Part shown: positions 6,882 through 14,674 of the stretch, one piece after another
Position numbering within the stretch: the first letter of the stretch is position 1
How the letters are laid out: every line of letters starts with the position of its first letter
Source of the DNA: UCB3 sp964415605
Lineage (GTDB): Bacteria; Chloroflexota; Anaerolineae; Epilineales; Epilineaceae
Length of the DNA: 34,167 bases
Reading direction: 5' to 3'
Assembly (NCBI GenBank): GCA_964415605.1
Contig: CAYQBA010000025.1
Span: 1 to 34,167 of the forward strand
Notes under the pieces: model-generated
What the model was told of the DNA's origin: nothing
Database searches by the model: none
Seen by the model: the letters and a program-made list of their open reading frames with translations, nothing else
Made by a program: the position numbers and the translations under genes

Positions 6882-8406
6882 GGAGATGACCCAAACCATG
6901 CAACGCAAGTCCATCACCACCACCGCGTCGCCGCGCGTCGTGGTCAACGATCTGCCCGGCGACGTCCGCGTCAAGGGCTGGGACCGGACCGAGATCCTGG
7001 TGGAGTCCGACGCCGACGTCGCGATCGCGCTCGAGCCGACCCCCGACGGCGCGCGCATCCACTGCATCGGGGACTGCCGCATCCACGTCCCGAGCGGCGC
7101 CACCCTGGAGGCCGGCGCGGTCCGCGGCGATGCCCGCATCGGCAGCGTGAGCGGGAGCCTCACCCTCGGCGAGGTCTCCGGCGACCTCCGGCTGCGCCGG
7201 ACGGGCGCCGCGACCGTCGGCGCCGTTTTCGGGGACCTCTCCGCCCGCGGCATCGCCGGATCCCTGTCCGTGGCCAACGTGTACGGCGACGCCAGCGTCG
7301 ACCGGATCGCGGGCGATCTGACCTTCACCCGCGTCGGCGCCGATGTCCGGATCGGCGACGTCCAGGGCGACGTCACCGTCGCGGCGGGCGCCGACGTGCT
7401 CGTCGACCTGACCGGCCAGGCCGTCCGCGGCGGCGCCGTGCCGCCGATCCCCCCCGTGCCGCCGGTGCCGCCCGCCCCGCCGTCCACGCCGGGATGGGCC
7501 ACCGAGTCCGGGCTCGAGGTGCACCTCGACGTCGATCTCGACGACCTTGCCGATGCGGGCGACGACGGCGGTGACGCCCGCGACGACGGCGGTGACGACG
7601 CCGCTGAAAGCGCGGCGCCGGCGGGGACGGCATCCGACTCGCCGGCCGCCGATCCCGGCCCGGCGCGCCACTTCGACATCCGCGCCGGCGCCGACGTCTC
7701 GCTGCGGCTGCCGCCGGCGTTCGGCGCCACCCTCACGGTGACGAGCGGCGCCGGCGACGTCGGCATCCGCGTCGCCGGGGCGCAGGTCGAGCGCGACGGC
7801 CAGACCAGCCGCATCGTGCTGGGCGACGGCCATCACCAGCTCAACGTGCAGGCCGGCGGCCGGGTCACCCTCGCGCCCGCCGCGGCCGAGCCGTGGGTCG
7901 AGTCGCGCACCTGGGGCGAGATGGGCGACGAGTTCCGCACGATGGCCGAGCAGTTCGCGCACCGCATGGAGTCCCAGCTCGGCGCGATGACCGGTCAGCT
8001 CAGCGAGCGGCTGGCCCACCTGTCGCACAACCTGCCGGACGTGCTGATCGCGGCGGGGCTGCCCGACGAAGAGGCCGAGCGCATCAGCGAGCGCATCCGC
8101 CAGGCCGGCGAGCGCGCCGCCGAGCGCGCGCAGCGCCACATCGAGCACGCCACCCGCACGGTGCAGCGCCGCGCCGACGAGACCACCCGGCGCAAGGCCG
8201 TGAAGGTCGCGTTCCGCACCGGACCCGGCGGCGAGGGCGAGCCGCGGCCCGCGGCGTTCCGCTGGACCCGCGGCCCCGAGGCCGCCCCGCCCGCCCAGGC
8301 CTCCACCGAGGAGCGCATGCTCGTGCTGCGCATGCTCGAGCAGGGCAAGATCACGACCGACGACGCCGAGCGCCTGCTCGCCGCGCTCGAGGGGCGGCGG
8401 CCATGA
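6871..8406 (+). CDS. DUF4097 'toastrack' protein with SHOCT-like C-terminus
   Basis: 511 aa from the ATG at 6871, which overlaps the DUF2089 stop by 11 nt. A downstream ATG at 6898, with GAGGAG 12 nt before it, is a real alternative start (502 aa). Residues about 15-180 are a right-handed beta array of short repeats (VRGDARIGSVSGSLTLGEVSG style), typical of DUF4097/toastrack domains. A Pro-rich hinge (about 195-207) and an Asp-rich segment (about 215-245) follow, then more beta structure to about 340. Next comes a long, highly charged helical region (about 345-440). The last 34 residues are SHOCT-like (TEERMLVLRMLEQGKI, then DAERLLAAL). No signal peptide or membrane segment is seen, so it is probably cytoplasmic or peripheral. 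Bacillus YvlB combines the same two modules, and toastrack proteins are linked to envelope-stress signalling; the function here is inferred from that. Confidence 0.85.
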   Translation: MKPEEMTQTMQRKSITTTASPRVVVNDLPGDVRVKGWDRTEILVESDADVAIALEPTPDGARIHCIGDCRIHVPSGATLEAGAVRGDARIGSVSGSLTLGEVSGDLRLRRTGAATVGAVFGDLSARGIAGSLSVANVYGDASVDRIAGDLTFTRVGADVRIGDVQGDVTVAAGADVLVDLTGQAVRGGAVPPIPPVPPVPPAPPSTPGWATESGLEVHLDVDLDDLADAGDDGGDARDDGGDDAAESAAPAGTASDSPAADPGPARHFDIRAGADVSLRLPPAFGATLTVTSGAGDVGIRVAGAQVERDGQTSRIVLGDGHHQLNVQAGGRVTLAPAAAEPWVESRTWGEMGDEFRTMAEQFAHRMESQLGAMTGQLSERLAHLSHNLPDVLIAAGLPDEEAERISERIRQAGERAAERAQRHIEHATRTVQRRADETTRRKAVKVAFRTGPGGEGEPRPAAFRWTRGPEAAPPAQASTEERMLVLRMLEQGKITTDDAERLLAALEGRRP

Positions 8407-8891
8407 CCGCCGCGATCGAGGGGCGGACGCCGCCCGCACCGCACGACGCCATCGTGGTCCGCTCGCCGGGCGCGGTGCGCGTCGTGCCGGCGGAGCCCGG
8501 CGCGATCACGATCGCCGCCGGGACGCCGGCCGAGCTGGCCGTCCAGGTGCGGGAGATCCGCGCCCTGTCCGGCCAGCCCGCCGGCACGCTGATGCGGCGC
8601 CTGCTCTTCATGTGGCTGCGCGTCTTCGTCCACGAGACCAAGGCCAACGGCAAGGTCGAGCGGGTGAACCTCCGCCTGCCCGTCCCGGTGCCGCTGGTGG
8701 GTGCCCTGCTGCGCCGGAGCCTGCCGAGCGCGCAGGCCCTGCGCGCCGCCGCGGTGGCGACCGAGTCGGACGATGGGCGCGCGGCGCTCGGGCGCTACCT
8801 CGAGTCGTGGATGGGCTTCGAGCTCATCCGGGTCGAGTCCCACGACGCCGCCAGCCACAAGTCCGAGCTCGTCGTCATCGGGCTCGACTGA
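8403..8891 (+). CDS. Conserved hypothetical protein, last gene of the DUF2089 operon
   Basis: 162 aa. The ATG at 8403 overlaps the preceding stop (ATGA), so it is translationally coupled. The middle contains MWLRVFVHETKANGKVERVN followed by LRLPVPVPLVGALLRR. That resembles the 'V-x-V-R-I-P-L' block of short proteins found beside DUF4097/SHOCT genes. The N-terminal half is beta-rich with Ala/Val runs; no membrane span is convincing. A 12-bp-stem terminator follows 45 bp after the stop, marking the operon end. I know no biochemical function; an accessory role in the same module is inferred from coupling and motif. Confidence 0.75.
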   Translation: MTAAIEGRTPPAPHDAIVVRSPGAVRVVPAEPGAITIAAGTPAELAVQVREIRALSGQPAGTLMRRLLFMWLRVFVHETKANGKVERVNLRLPVPVPLVGALLRRSLPSAQALRAAAVATESDDGRAALGRYLESWMGFELIRVESHDAASHKSELVVIGLD

Positions 8892-8936
8892 AGGCCGGGT
8901 CCGGCCGACCACATCCCACGCGCGCCCCCTCGACGA

Positions 8937-8967
8937 GCGCCGCCGCGGCCCGAACCCGCGGCGGCGC
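8937..8967. terminator. Bidirectional hairpin terminator between convergent genes
   Basis: A perfect 12-bp stem, GCGCCGCCGCGG / CCGCGGCGGCGC, with a 7-nt loop. It lies between the end of the plus-strand operon (8891) and the end of the minus-strand gene (8986). There is no long T-tract, as is common in very GC-rich genomes. Confidence 0.7.
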
Positions 8968-8985
8968 TTGCGCTGTCGATGTCCG

Positions 8986-10287
8986 TCAGCTGCGCGTCAC
9001 GCGATGACCCGGCAGCACGAGGTGGCGCGGGAGAAGCGGCCGCTCGCCGCCGTCGCCCCCGTCCTTGACGGCCTCGAAGTCGAGCCCGTTGGCCGCCGCG
9101 ATGGCACGGGCCAACCGCTCGATCTCGGCCGCGCTCGACACGTCGGCGTACACATGCCGCGCCACGTCGAGCAGGCCGCCCGACTGGACCACGACCATCG
9201 GGAACGGGCCGACGACCCGCGCCGGCGCGGGCGCCGGAGATGGCGCGGGGCCATGCGGCGGCACCGGCGACGGCGACGGGGCCGGGGACGGTGCGGGGGC
9301 GGGCGCCGATCCGCCCGGCCGGGCCAGCCGGCCGTGGAGCGGCGGCAACGCCTGCTCGGCCGCGACGATCCGGCTCAGCATGTCGGGATCGTTGGCGAGG
9401 TCGAAGTCCGGCCACCCGGTGGCGGTGCCCTCCCAGCCGAAGTCGACCACGCCCTTGACGAAGGTGTCGTGCGAGGCGTGCCACATGTACCAGTGCCGCT
9501 GCGCGGCATAGTCGCCGATGCCGGGCAGGCGCGCCCACTCGGTCTGCGCAAACGCCTTGTAGCCCTTGCCGCCCGGGCCGGGGCGCGGCGTGGCATCGTC
9601 GATGCCGCCCTCGGTGATGAACAACGGCAGCCCTTCGAGCCCCATGTCCTTGAACAGACGGTACACCATCCGGTAGCGCAGCGTCAGCCAGCCATCCAGG
9701 CCCGGGTCCCAGATCTGCTCGGCACCGACGCCGGTGAAGCGGTTCTCCCGCCCATCCCACTGGTTCTTGCCGTCCGGCGTGCGCACCAGGTACTGCATGT
9801 ACGGGCCGCTGTACTCGTGGAGCCCCAGCGCGTGGCCGTGGGCAAGCGCATGCTCGAGCGCCGGGCGGAACTTGCGCCAGGTGGCCCCGCCGTCGGTGAT
9901 CTCCGGCGTGCCGGTGGAGAAGCAGCCGATGATCGCCTTCTTGCCGATCGCCTCCAGCGCCTTCATCCGGTCGATCTCGAACTCGGCGTAGCGGCCGATC
10001 TCGGACGCGACGTGGAAGGCCTCGTTGTAGCCTTCCCAATAGTCCACCGCCGGATGGCGCCGGGCGCTGTCGAGGACCCGCTGCGTGAACTCGCGCGCCA
10101 CCGCGCCGCCGAGCTCCTGCCGATCGGTGTGCAGGCGCCCGATGATCGTCACGCCCATCTGCTTGAGCGCCACCAGCAGGGCATCCTGGTAGACCAGCGT
10201 CTTGAACACGTTGGCGCCGCTGCGCCGGTAGTAGTCGAGAATCCTGGCGTGATCGCGGCTGTCGTTGGCGTGCAGGCCGGTGCGCAT
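8986..10287 (-). CDS. Glycoside-hydrolase-like TIM barrel with LysM-like C-terminus
   Basis: 433 aa from the ATG at 10287, with GGAGGT 8 nt upstream. The frame is open further upstream, but without a start signal. Residues 1-324 look like a clan-A (beta/alpha)8 hydrolase. N88-E89 in YWEGYNEAFH fits the Asn-Glu acid/base pair, and E226 in PLFITEGGID fits the nucleophile. A Pro/Ala/Ser linker (about 325-357) joins this to a C-terminal LysM-like domain (about 358-433: VVVQSGGLLDVA, IAAANGLDFEAV, HLVLPG) that would bind peptidoglycan or chitin-like glycans. The exact GH family cannot be named. Oddly, no signal peptide is visible although LysM proteins normally act outside the cell. Either export is non-classical or the true N-terminus differs. 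Confidence 0.8.
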   Translation of the reverse strand: MRTGLHANDSRDHARILDYYRRSGANVFKTLVYQDALLVALKQMGVTIIGRLHTDRQELGGAVAREFTQRVLDSARRHPAVDYWEGYNEAFHVASEIGRYAEFEIDRMKALEAIGKKAIIGCFSTGTPEITDGGATWRKFRPALEHALAHGHALGLHEYSGPYMQYLVRTPDGKNQWDGRENRFTGVGAEQIWDPGLDGWLTLRYRMVYRLFKDMGLEGLPLFITEGGIDDATPRPGPGGKGYKAFAQTEWARLPGIGDYAAQRHWYMWHASHDTFVKGVVDFGWEGTATGWPDFDLANDPDMLSRIVAAEQALPPLHGRLARPGGSAPAPAPSPAPSPSPVPPHGPAPSPAPAPARVVGPFPMVVVQSGGLLDVARHVYADVSSAAEIERLARAIAAANGLDFEAVKDGGDGGERPLLPRHLVLPGHRVTRS

Positions 10288-10337
10288 GGGCAGGTACCTC
10301 CGCGGGGATGGCGCCGAACGGGCGGGATGTGCGGGCG

Positions 10338-10366
10338 ATGCTATCAGACACCGCCCGCCCCGGCAA
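10338..10366 (-). promoter_or_regulatory. Possible promoter of the LysM-hydrolase gene
   Basis: On the minus strand, TTGCCG (plus 10361-10366), a 17-bp spacer, and TAGCAT (10338-10343), about 50 bp upstream of the ATG at 10287. Each box matches 4 of 6 consensus bases, so this is tentative. Confidence 0.35.
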
Positions 10367-10405
10367 GCGCCATGCCGCCTGCCGGCCTCCCCACCCGTCC
10401 CTGGC

Positions 10406-13400
10406 TCACTTGTAGCGCAGGAAGAGCCCGCCCGCGCCGACCGCCCAGCCCTCGCTGCCGTCGGCCGCGATCCAGATGTCGTTGACGGCCCGGTTGCCGG
10501 CCTGGACCGTCGACGCAATCCAGCTCGATCCGTTGTAGCGGTACAGGCCCGTCCGCCCGCCGCCCGCCCAGATCAGGTCCGGGGCGAGCATCTGCACGGC
10601 CTTAAGGTCCTCGCCGCCGGTCGCCGGCCGCGCCGCCATCGCGGCCCACTTGCCGTCGGCGCCGAGCGCCCACGTGCTGCCCCGCGCCCCCACGGCCACG
10701 CCTTCGGTGCTCGACCGCACGTCGATGTCGAGCAGCGCGCCGGTGGCGGGGCCTGGCGACCAGTCGGCGCCAGCATAGGTGTAGATGCGCGACCCGCTGC
10801 CGTTGTTCTGCACGGCGTACACCGCCGTCGGCCCGAGCATGCTGATGGCGGCGTACTTGTGCGCCGTGTTGCGGTCCGCGGCCTTGGGCGGCGCGAACGC
10901 GCCGTCGGCGTACCGCAGGCGATGCCCCTTGTCGTCGCCCAGCAGCCACCCGGTGAGGCCCTGCGGTCCCATGACCGCCGCCACCGCCTTCCAGTTGTCG
11001 GTGTACGTGCCCGTCCCCACCTTCACCCAACGGCGCGACCGCAGCTCGATGACCGCCCCGCCGTCGCCCGCCATGAAGCCCTGGGTCGCCGACAGGAGGT
11101 GGATCGTCCGCAGCGTGTCCTGCACCGGCACGGCGATCGAGGTCATCTTCGTGCCGTCCCAGTGCAGCACGGCGCCGCTCGTCCCCGCGAAGTACACGTC
11201 GTTCGGCCCGCTGCCCTGGACCGCGAAGAAGTCGACGGTCGGCAGCTTGATGTCCTGCGGGGTGAAGATCGACCATTGCTTGACCGGCAGCTCGGTCGCG
11301 GTGGCCGTCGCGGCCGGGGATGCCGGCGGGCGTGGCGTGTCCGTGGCGCCCGCGGTGGACGTCGGGGACGCCGTGGCGGTCGCGGGCGGCGCCGTGGCGG
11401 CCGTCGCGGACGGTGTCGCGCTCGGCGGAACCATGGTCGCGGGCGTCGGGCTGGCCGGGCCGGGCGTGGCCGACGCCGCCGGCGCGTCTGTCGGCGCTTG
11501 GGTGGCCCCGGTGGGCGTGTCCGACGGCCCGGCGCCCGCCGGCGTGGCCGTGAAGAGCGGCGGCAGCGCCGTCGGCGTCGTGCGCCCGCAGCGCAGACCG
11601 CGCGCGCACGTCTGCCTGGCCCACGGGACGAACGCTCGGCACACGCGCGTGGTCCCGATGCCGCACGCCTCGGGGGGCGACGCGGGGCGTGTCGCGGTGG
11701 CCGTGGCGGTGGCCGGCACGGCCGTCGTCGCCGCCGCCGTGGGCGAGCCCGGGCCAGCCGTGCCGGTCGTGGTGGTCGGCGTGGCGTCGCTGTCCGTCGG
11801 GGTCGGCGTCGCCGTCTCCGCGCCCTCGGGCGTCGGGGTGAACGACGGCAGCGCGGTTGGCTCGGGCGTCGACGTCATCGGCGGGACGGCATCGTAGACC
11901 GCGATGCCGTCGGTCAGCGTGCCGACCCACATGGCCGTGTCCCTCGGCGTGATGACCGTGATCTGGTTGCTCGGGAGCGGCGCGTTGTCCGGGGTGTACG
12001 CGAACCAGTCGGTCCCGTCGAACACCTTGATCCCGCCGACCGGCGGCACCTTCCCCGCGCCGTTGCGGTGCGTGCCGGCCCACAGGCGCCCGGCATAGTC
12101 CAGCGCCAGGTCGGACACGAGGCCGTCTTCGCTGAAGATCTTGGACTCCCAGGCACCCGGAGCACAGTCGGACAACGGGCACCAGTTGACGACCGCATGG
12201 ACGCCGTAGCCGTCCAACCAGTGGAAGTTGGGGTCGCCGTCCCACGCCCCCACCCACACGCGGTCGCGCGCACGGTCGACCGCCACCGACGTCGTCTCGC
12301 CCTCCTCGCCGAACGCCTTGAACGTGGCGCCGGTCTTCTTGCTCCACGCCTTCCAGGCCGTCCCGTCGAACCGCGACACGCCGCCGCCCGTGTACAGCCG
12401 CGTGAAGGTCCCGTTGAGGTTCTCCTTCCAGACCACGACGGGATGATGGCTGGCCCACATGTCGCCGGACTGCGGGTCGACGCTGAAGTCGCTGATGCCG
12501 TTGCTGCCGAGCTTCTGGCCGGTTGGGATCGCGCTGTAGTCGTAGCGCACCCAAGTCTTGTCCGCCGGGTCGTAGACCGCGATGCCGTAGCCCGACGATC
12601 GTCCGTCGCCCGTGCCGGCCCAGATCCGGCCCTTGAGGTCGATGGCGACGGCCGGCACCGTCTGGTCCGGCAGCTGGCTGTTGTCGAGGTCGAAGACCTC
12701 CCAGTCCGTGCCGGTCCACTGGCCGAGCCCGCCGTCGAGGTAGCACTGCGCGAGCTGCCGCTTCTTCGTCGTGCAGGTGTCGTACGACCACACGGTCTCG
12801 CGGCCGCCGGCCCACACGCGGCCGTCGGCGCCGACAGCGACCTGGGCCGAAGCGTCGCTCGCCGGGCCGCGGTAAATCTGGTACACGGCCGTGCCCTTGG
12901 TCACGCTGCGAACGAGCTTGGGGCTGATGTTGAGAAACGGCCCGATCCCCGCCCGTTCCGCGGTGTAGCCGGTGACCCGGTAGTACGTCGGGTCGTTCTC
13001 GATCCGGATAAAGGCCGGGAGCACCGGGAACAGCCGATCGAAGGCCGCCCGGTCGGGCACGTTGACCTTGAGCCGGTCGAAGCCGTCGCGGGTGTCGAGC
13101 GTCACGGTCGCGACCTTGGCGCCCGCCCCGAACATGCGCCAGCTCTGCCAGCGCGTGCCGTCGAAGCGCGCCACGCCGCGGTCCTTGAACGACACCCACG
13201 TCTCGCCCTTGGCGGGGTCGTGCGCGATGCCGGCGATCTGGTTGCTCGGCAGGCCGGTGTCGCCGGTGCGCAGCGGGATCCAGCTCTGTTCGTCGTCGTT
13301 GTACCCCCGGATGCCGAACCCGCCGCCGTGCCGGTGATCGCGCGTGCCGATGAGCTTGAGCGGACCGTCGGCGACAAGGGCGGTCACCATGGCGTCGCTG

Positions 13401-14671
13401 TCGCCGGCGATGCCGTCGAAGTCGACGTAGTCCCAGATGTCGTCGGACGCGAAGCCCAGGTCGCCCGCCGCCGAGGAGTCCCCGAAGGTGTTGTTGTGGG
13501 TCAGGATGGCGATCCCCTGCCCCGTGTCGTAGCCGTTGCCGTGCCCGATCCACACCCGCCCGCCCGCGTCGATGGCGATCGACCCGATCCAGTTGCCGCG
13601 CAGCCCCTTGAGCTGATCCCCGACCTTGCGGCCGCGCACGTAGTACGGCGTGCCGCTGTTGCACGACGTCTTCTGGAACTTCTGGATCAGCATCACGCCC
13701 CGCCCGGCCGTGCCGACCCACATGCGGCCGTCGACGTCGGGCTCGAGATCCGTGATGTGGTCGGAGAAGCACGCGCCGCCGCCGATCGGGAGCCACGAGA
13801 TCCACTTGCTGCTGGCGCCGTCGAATGCCGCGAGCCCCCCGCCCGTCCAGACCCAATAGCCGGGCGCCGAGATGCACTCGCTGTCGCCGCACGCGTTGAG
13901 GTCCCACACGAAGTACGGCCGCGTGCCGACGTACAGCACGCCCGCCGAGCTCAGCTCGAGCTCCGTCACGTTCTCCGACGGGATATGCGTGAACTTCTCG
14001 CCGTCGGAGGTCCGCTCGATGACCGGCCGGAAGGCCTTGTCCCACGTGCCGTCCGCCGGGCGGAAGCGCGCGATGCCGCCGCCCTTGAAGGAGCCGTTGG
14101 TCCGGGCCTTGGCGTTGTAGAGGTTGGGGTCCCACTCCTGGGCGAACCCCACCCACAGGTAGCCGTCCGCCGTCGGCTCGATGGCCGTCGTCACCCGCGC
14201 CGGCATCCCGGGAGACACCTCGGGCGAGATCGTGTGCCAGGCCTCTTCCCCCGGCGCCAGCCGCGACAGCCCGAGGTTGGTGGCGGCCCACACCGTGCCG
14301 CCCGCATCGACCTCGATGTCGTACACCCGATTGGAGCGCAGGCCGTCCTGCGGCGCGAGGTACTGCCGGAACCCGCCCGACCGGAGGTTCCAGCGCACGA
14401 CGCCGCCGCCGTCGGTGGCCACCCAGGCGCTGTCGCCCACCCGCACCATGCGCTGGATGCGGTCGCCGTTGGCGTAGGTCATCCAGCGCCCGGACTCGGG
14501 CAAGGGGCCGCCCGCCGCCGGCCGTGCGCTGACCCAGCGGGCTCCGAACCCCTCGACCAGGGGGCCGCCGGTGGCCAGCGCCGCCGCCGCCAGGATGGCC
14601 AGCGCGGCCACCCGGGCCATCGGTCGTGCCCGGACCATCGTCGCGGAAGGGCTCATCGAAATCGGGTTCAA
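10406..14671 (-). CDS. Giant secreted two-propeller protein with Thr-Pro linker
   Basis: 1421 aa. The start is a TTG at 14671, three bases after the upstream gene's stop; its GAGGTGA ribosome binding site is formed by the last codons of that gene. The next ATG (14656) is too far from it. Residues about 18-40 are a signal peptide. Residues about 50-933 hold many blocks of the type 'D-x-x-G-x-x-W-x-G-T-x-x-G' (VWAATNLGLSRL, MWVGTAGRGVMLI, IWAGTGDGRSSGYG), the repeat of regulator propellers. Residues 934-1126 are a Thr/Ala/Pro linker interrupted by a four-Cys island (CGIGTTRVCRAFVPWARQTC and on). Residues 1127-1421 form a second, YCF48-like propeller (DVYFAGTSGAVLHWDG, AVAAVMGPQG, IWAGGGRTGLYRYNG). 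No kinase or output domain follows, so it is a surface or extracellular binding protein rather than a two-component sensor. It is a longer paralogue of its upstream neighbour. Confidence 0.88.
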   Translation of the reverse strand: MNPISMSPSATMVRARPMARVAALAILAAAALATGGPLVEGFGARWVSARPAAGGPLPESGRWMTYANGDRIQRMVRVGDSAWVATDGGGVVRWNLRSGGFRQYLAPQDGLRSNRVYDIEVDAGGTVWAATNLGLSRLAPGEEAWHTISPEVSPGMPARVTTAIEPTADGYLWVGFAQEWDPNLYNAKARTNGSFKGGGIARFRPADGTWDKAFRPVIERTSDGEKFTHIPSENVTELELSSAGVLYVGTRPYFVWDLNACGDSECISAPGYWVWTGGGLAAFDGASSKWISWLPIGGGACFSDHITDLEPDVDGRMWVGTAGRGVMLIQKFQKTSCNSGTPYYVRGRKVGDQLKGLRGNWIGSIAIDAGGRVWIGHGNGYDTGQGIAILTHNNTFGDSSAAGDLGFASDDIWDYVDFDGIAGDSDAMVTALVADGPLKLIGTRDHRHGGGFGIRGYNDDEQSWIPLRTGDTGLPSNQIAGIAHDPAKGETWVSFKDRGVARFDGTRWQSWRMFGAGAKVATVTLDTRDGFDRLKVNVPDRAAFDRLFPVLPAFIRIENDPTYYRVTGYTAERAGIGPFLNISPKLVRSVTKGTAVYQIYRGPASDASAQVAVGADGRVWAGGRETVWSYDTCTTKKRQLAQCYLDGGLGQWTGTDWEVFDLDNSQLPDQTVPAVAIDLKGRIWAGTGDGRSSGYGIAVYDPADKTWVRYDYSAIPTGQKLGSNGISDFSVDPQSGDMWASHHPVVVWKENLNGTFTRLYTGGGVSRFDGTAWKAWSKKTGATFKAFGEEGETTSVAVDRARDRVWVGAWDGDPNFHWLDGYGVHAVVNWCPLSDCAPGAWESKIFSEDGLVSDLALDYAGRLWAGTHRNGAGKVPPVGGIKVFDGTDWFAYTPDNAPLPSNQITVITPRDTAMWVGTLTDGIAVYDAVPPMTSTPEPTALPSFTPTPEGAETATPTPTDSDATPTTTTGTAGPGSPTAAATTAVPATATATATRPASPPEACGIGTTRVCRAFVPWARQTCARGLRCGRTTPTALPPLFTATPAGAGPSDTPTGATQAPTDAPAASATPGPASPTPATMVPPSATPSATAATAPPATATASPTSTAGATDTPRPPASPAATATATELPVKQWSIFTPQDIKLPTVDFFAVQGSGPNDVYFAGTSGAVLHWDGTKMTSIAVPVQDTLRTIHLLSATQGFMAGDGGAVIELRSRRWVKVGTGTYTDNWKAVAAVMGPQGLTGWLLGDDKGHRLRYADGAFAPPKAADRNTAHKYAAISMLGPTAVYAVQNNGSGSRIYTYAGADWSPGPATGALLDIDVRSSTEGVAVGARGSTWALGADGKWAAMAARPATGGEDLKAVQMLAPDLIWAGGGRTGLYRYNGSSWIASTVQAGNRAVNDIWIAADGSEGWAVGAGGLFLRYK

Positions 14672-14674
14672 GGA

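Noticed and set aside
6411..8439. Two long minus-strand frames opposite the DUF2089-DUF4097 genes
   Set aside because: The plus strand has zinc-ribbon, HTH and toastrack motifs and coupled starts; the antisense frames are compositional.
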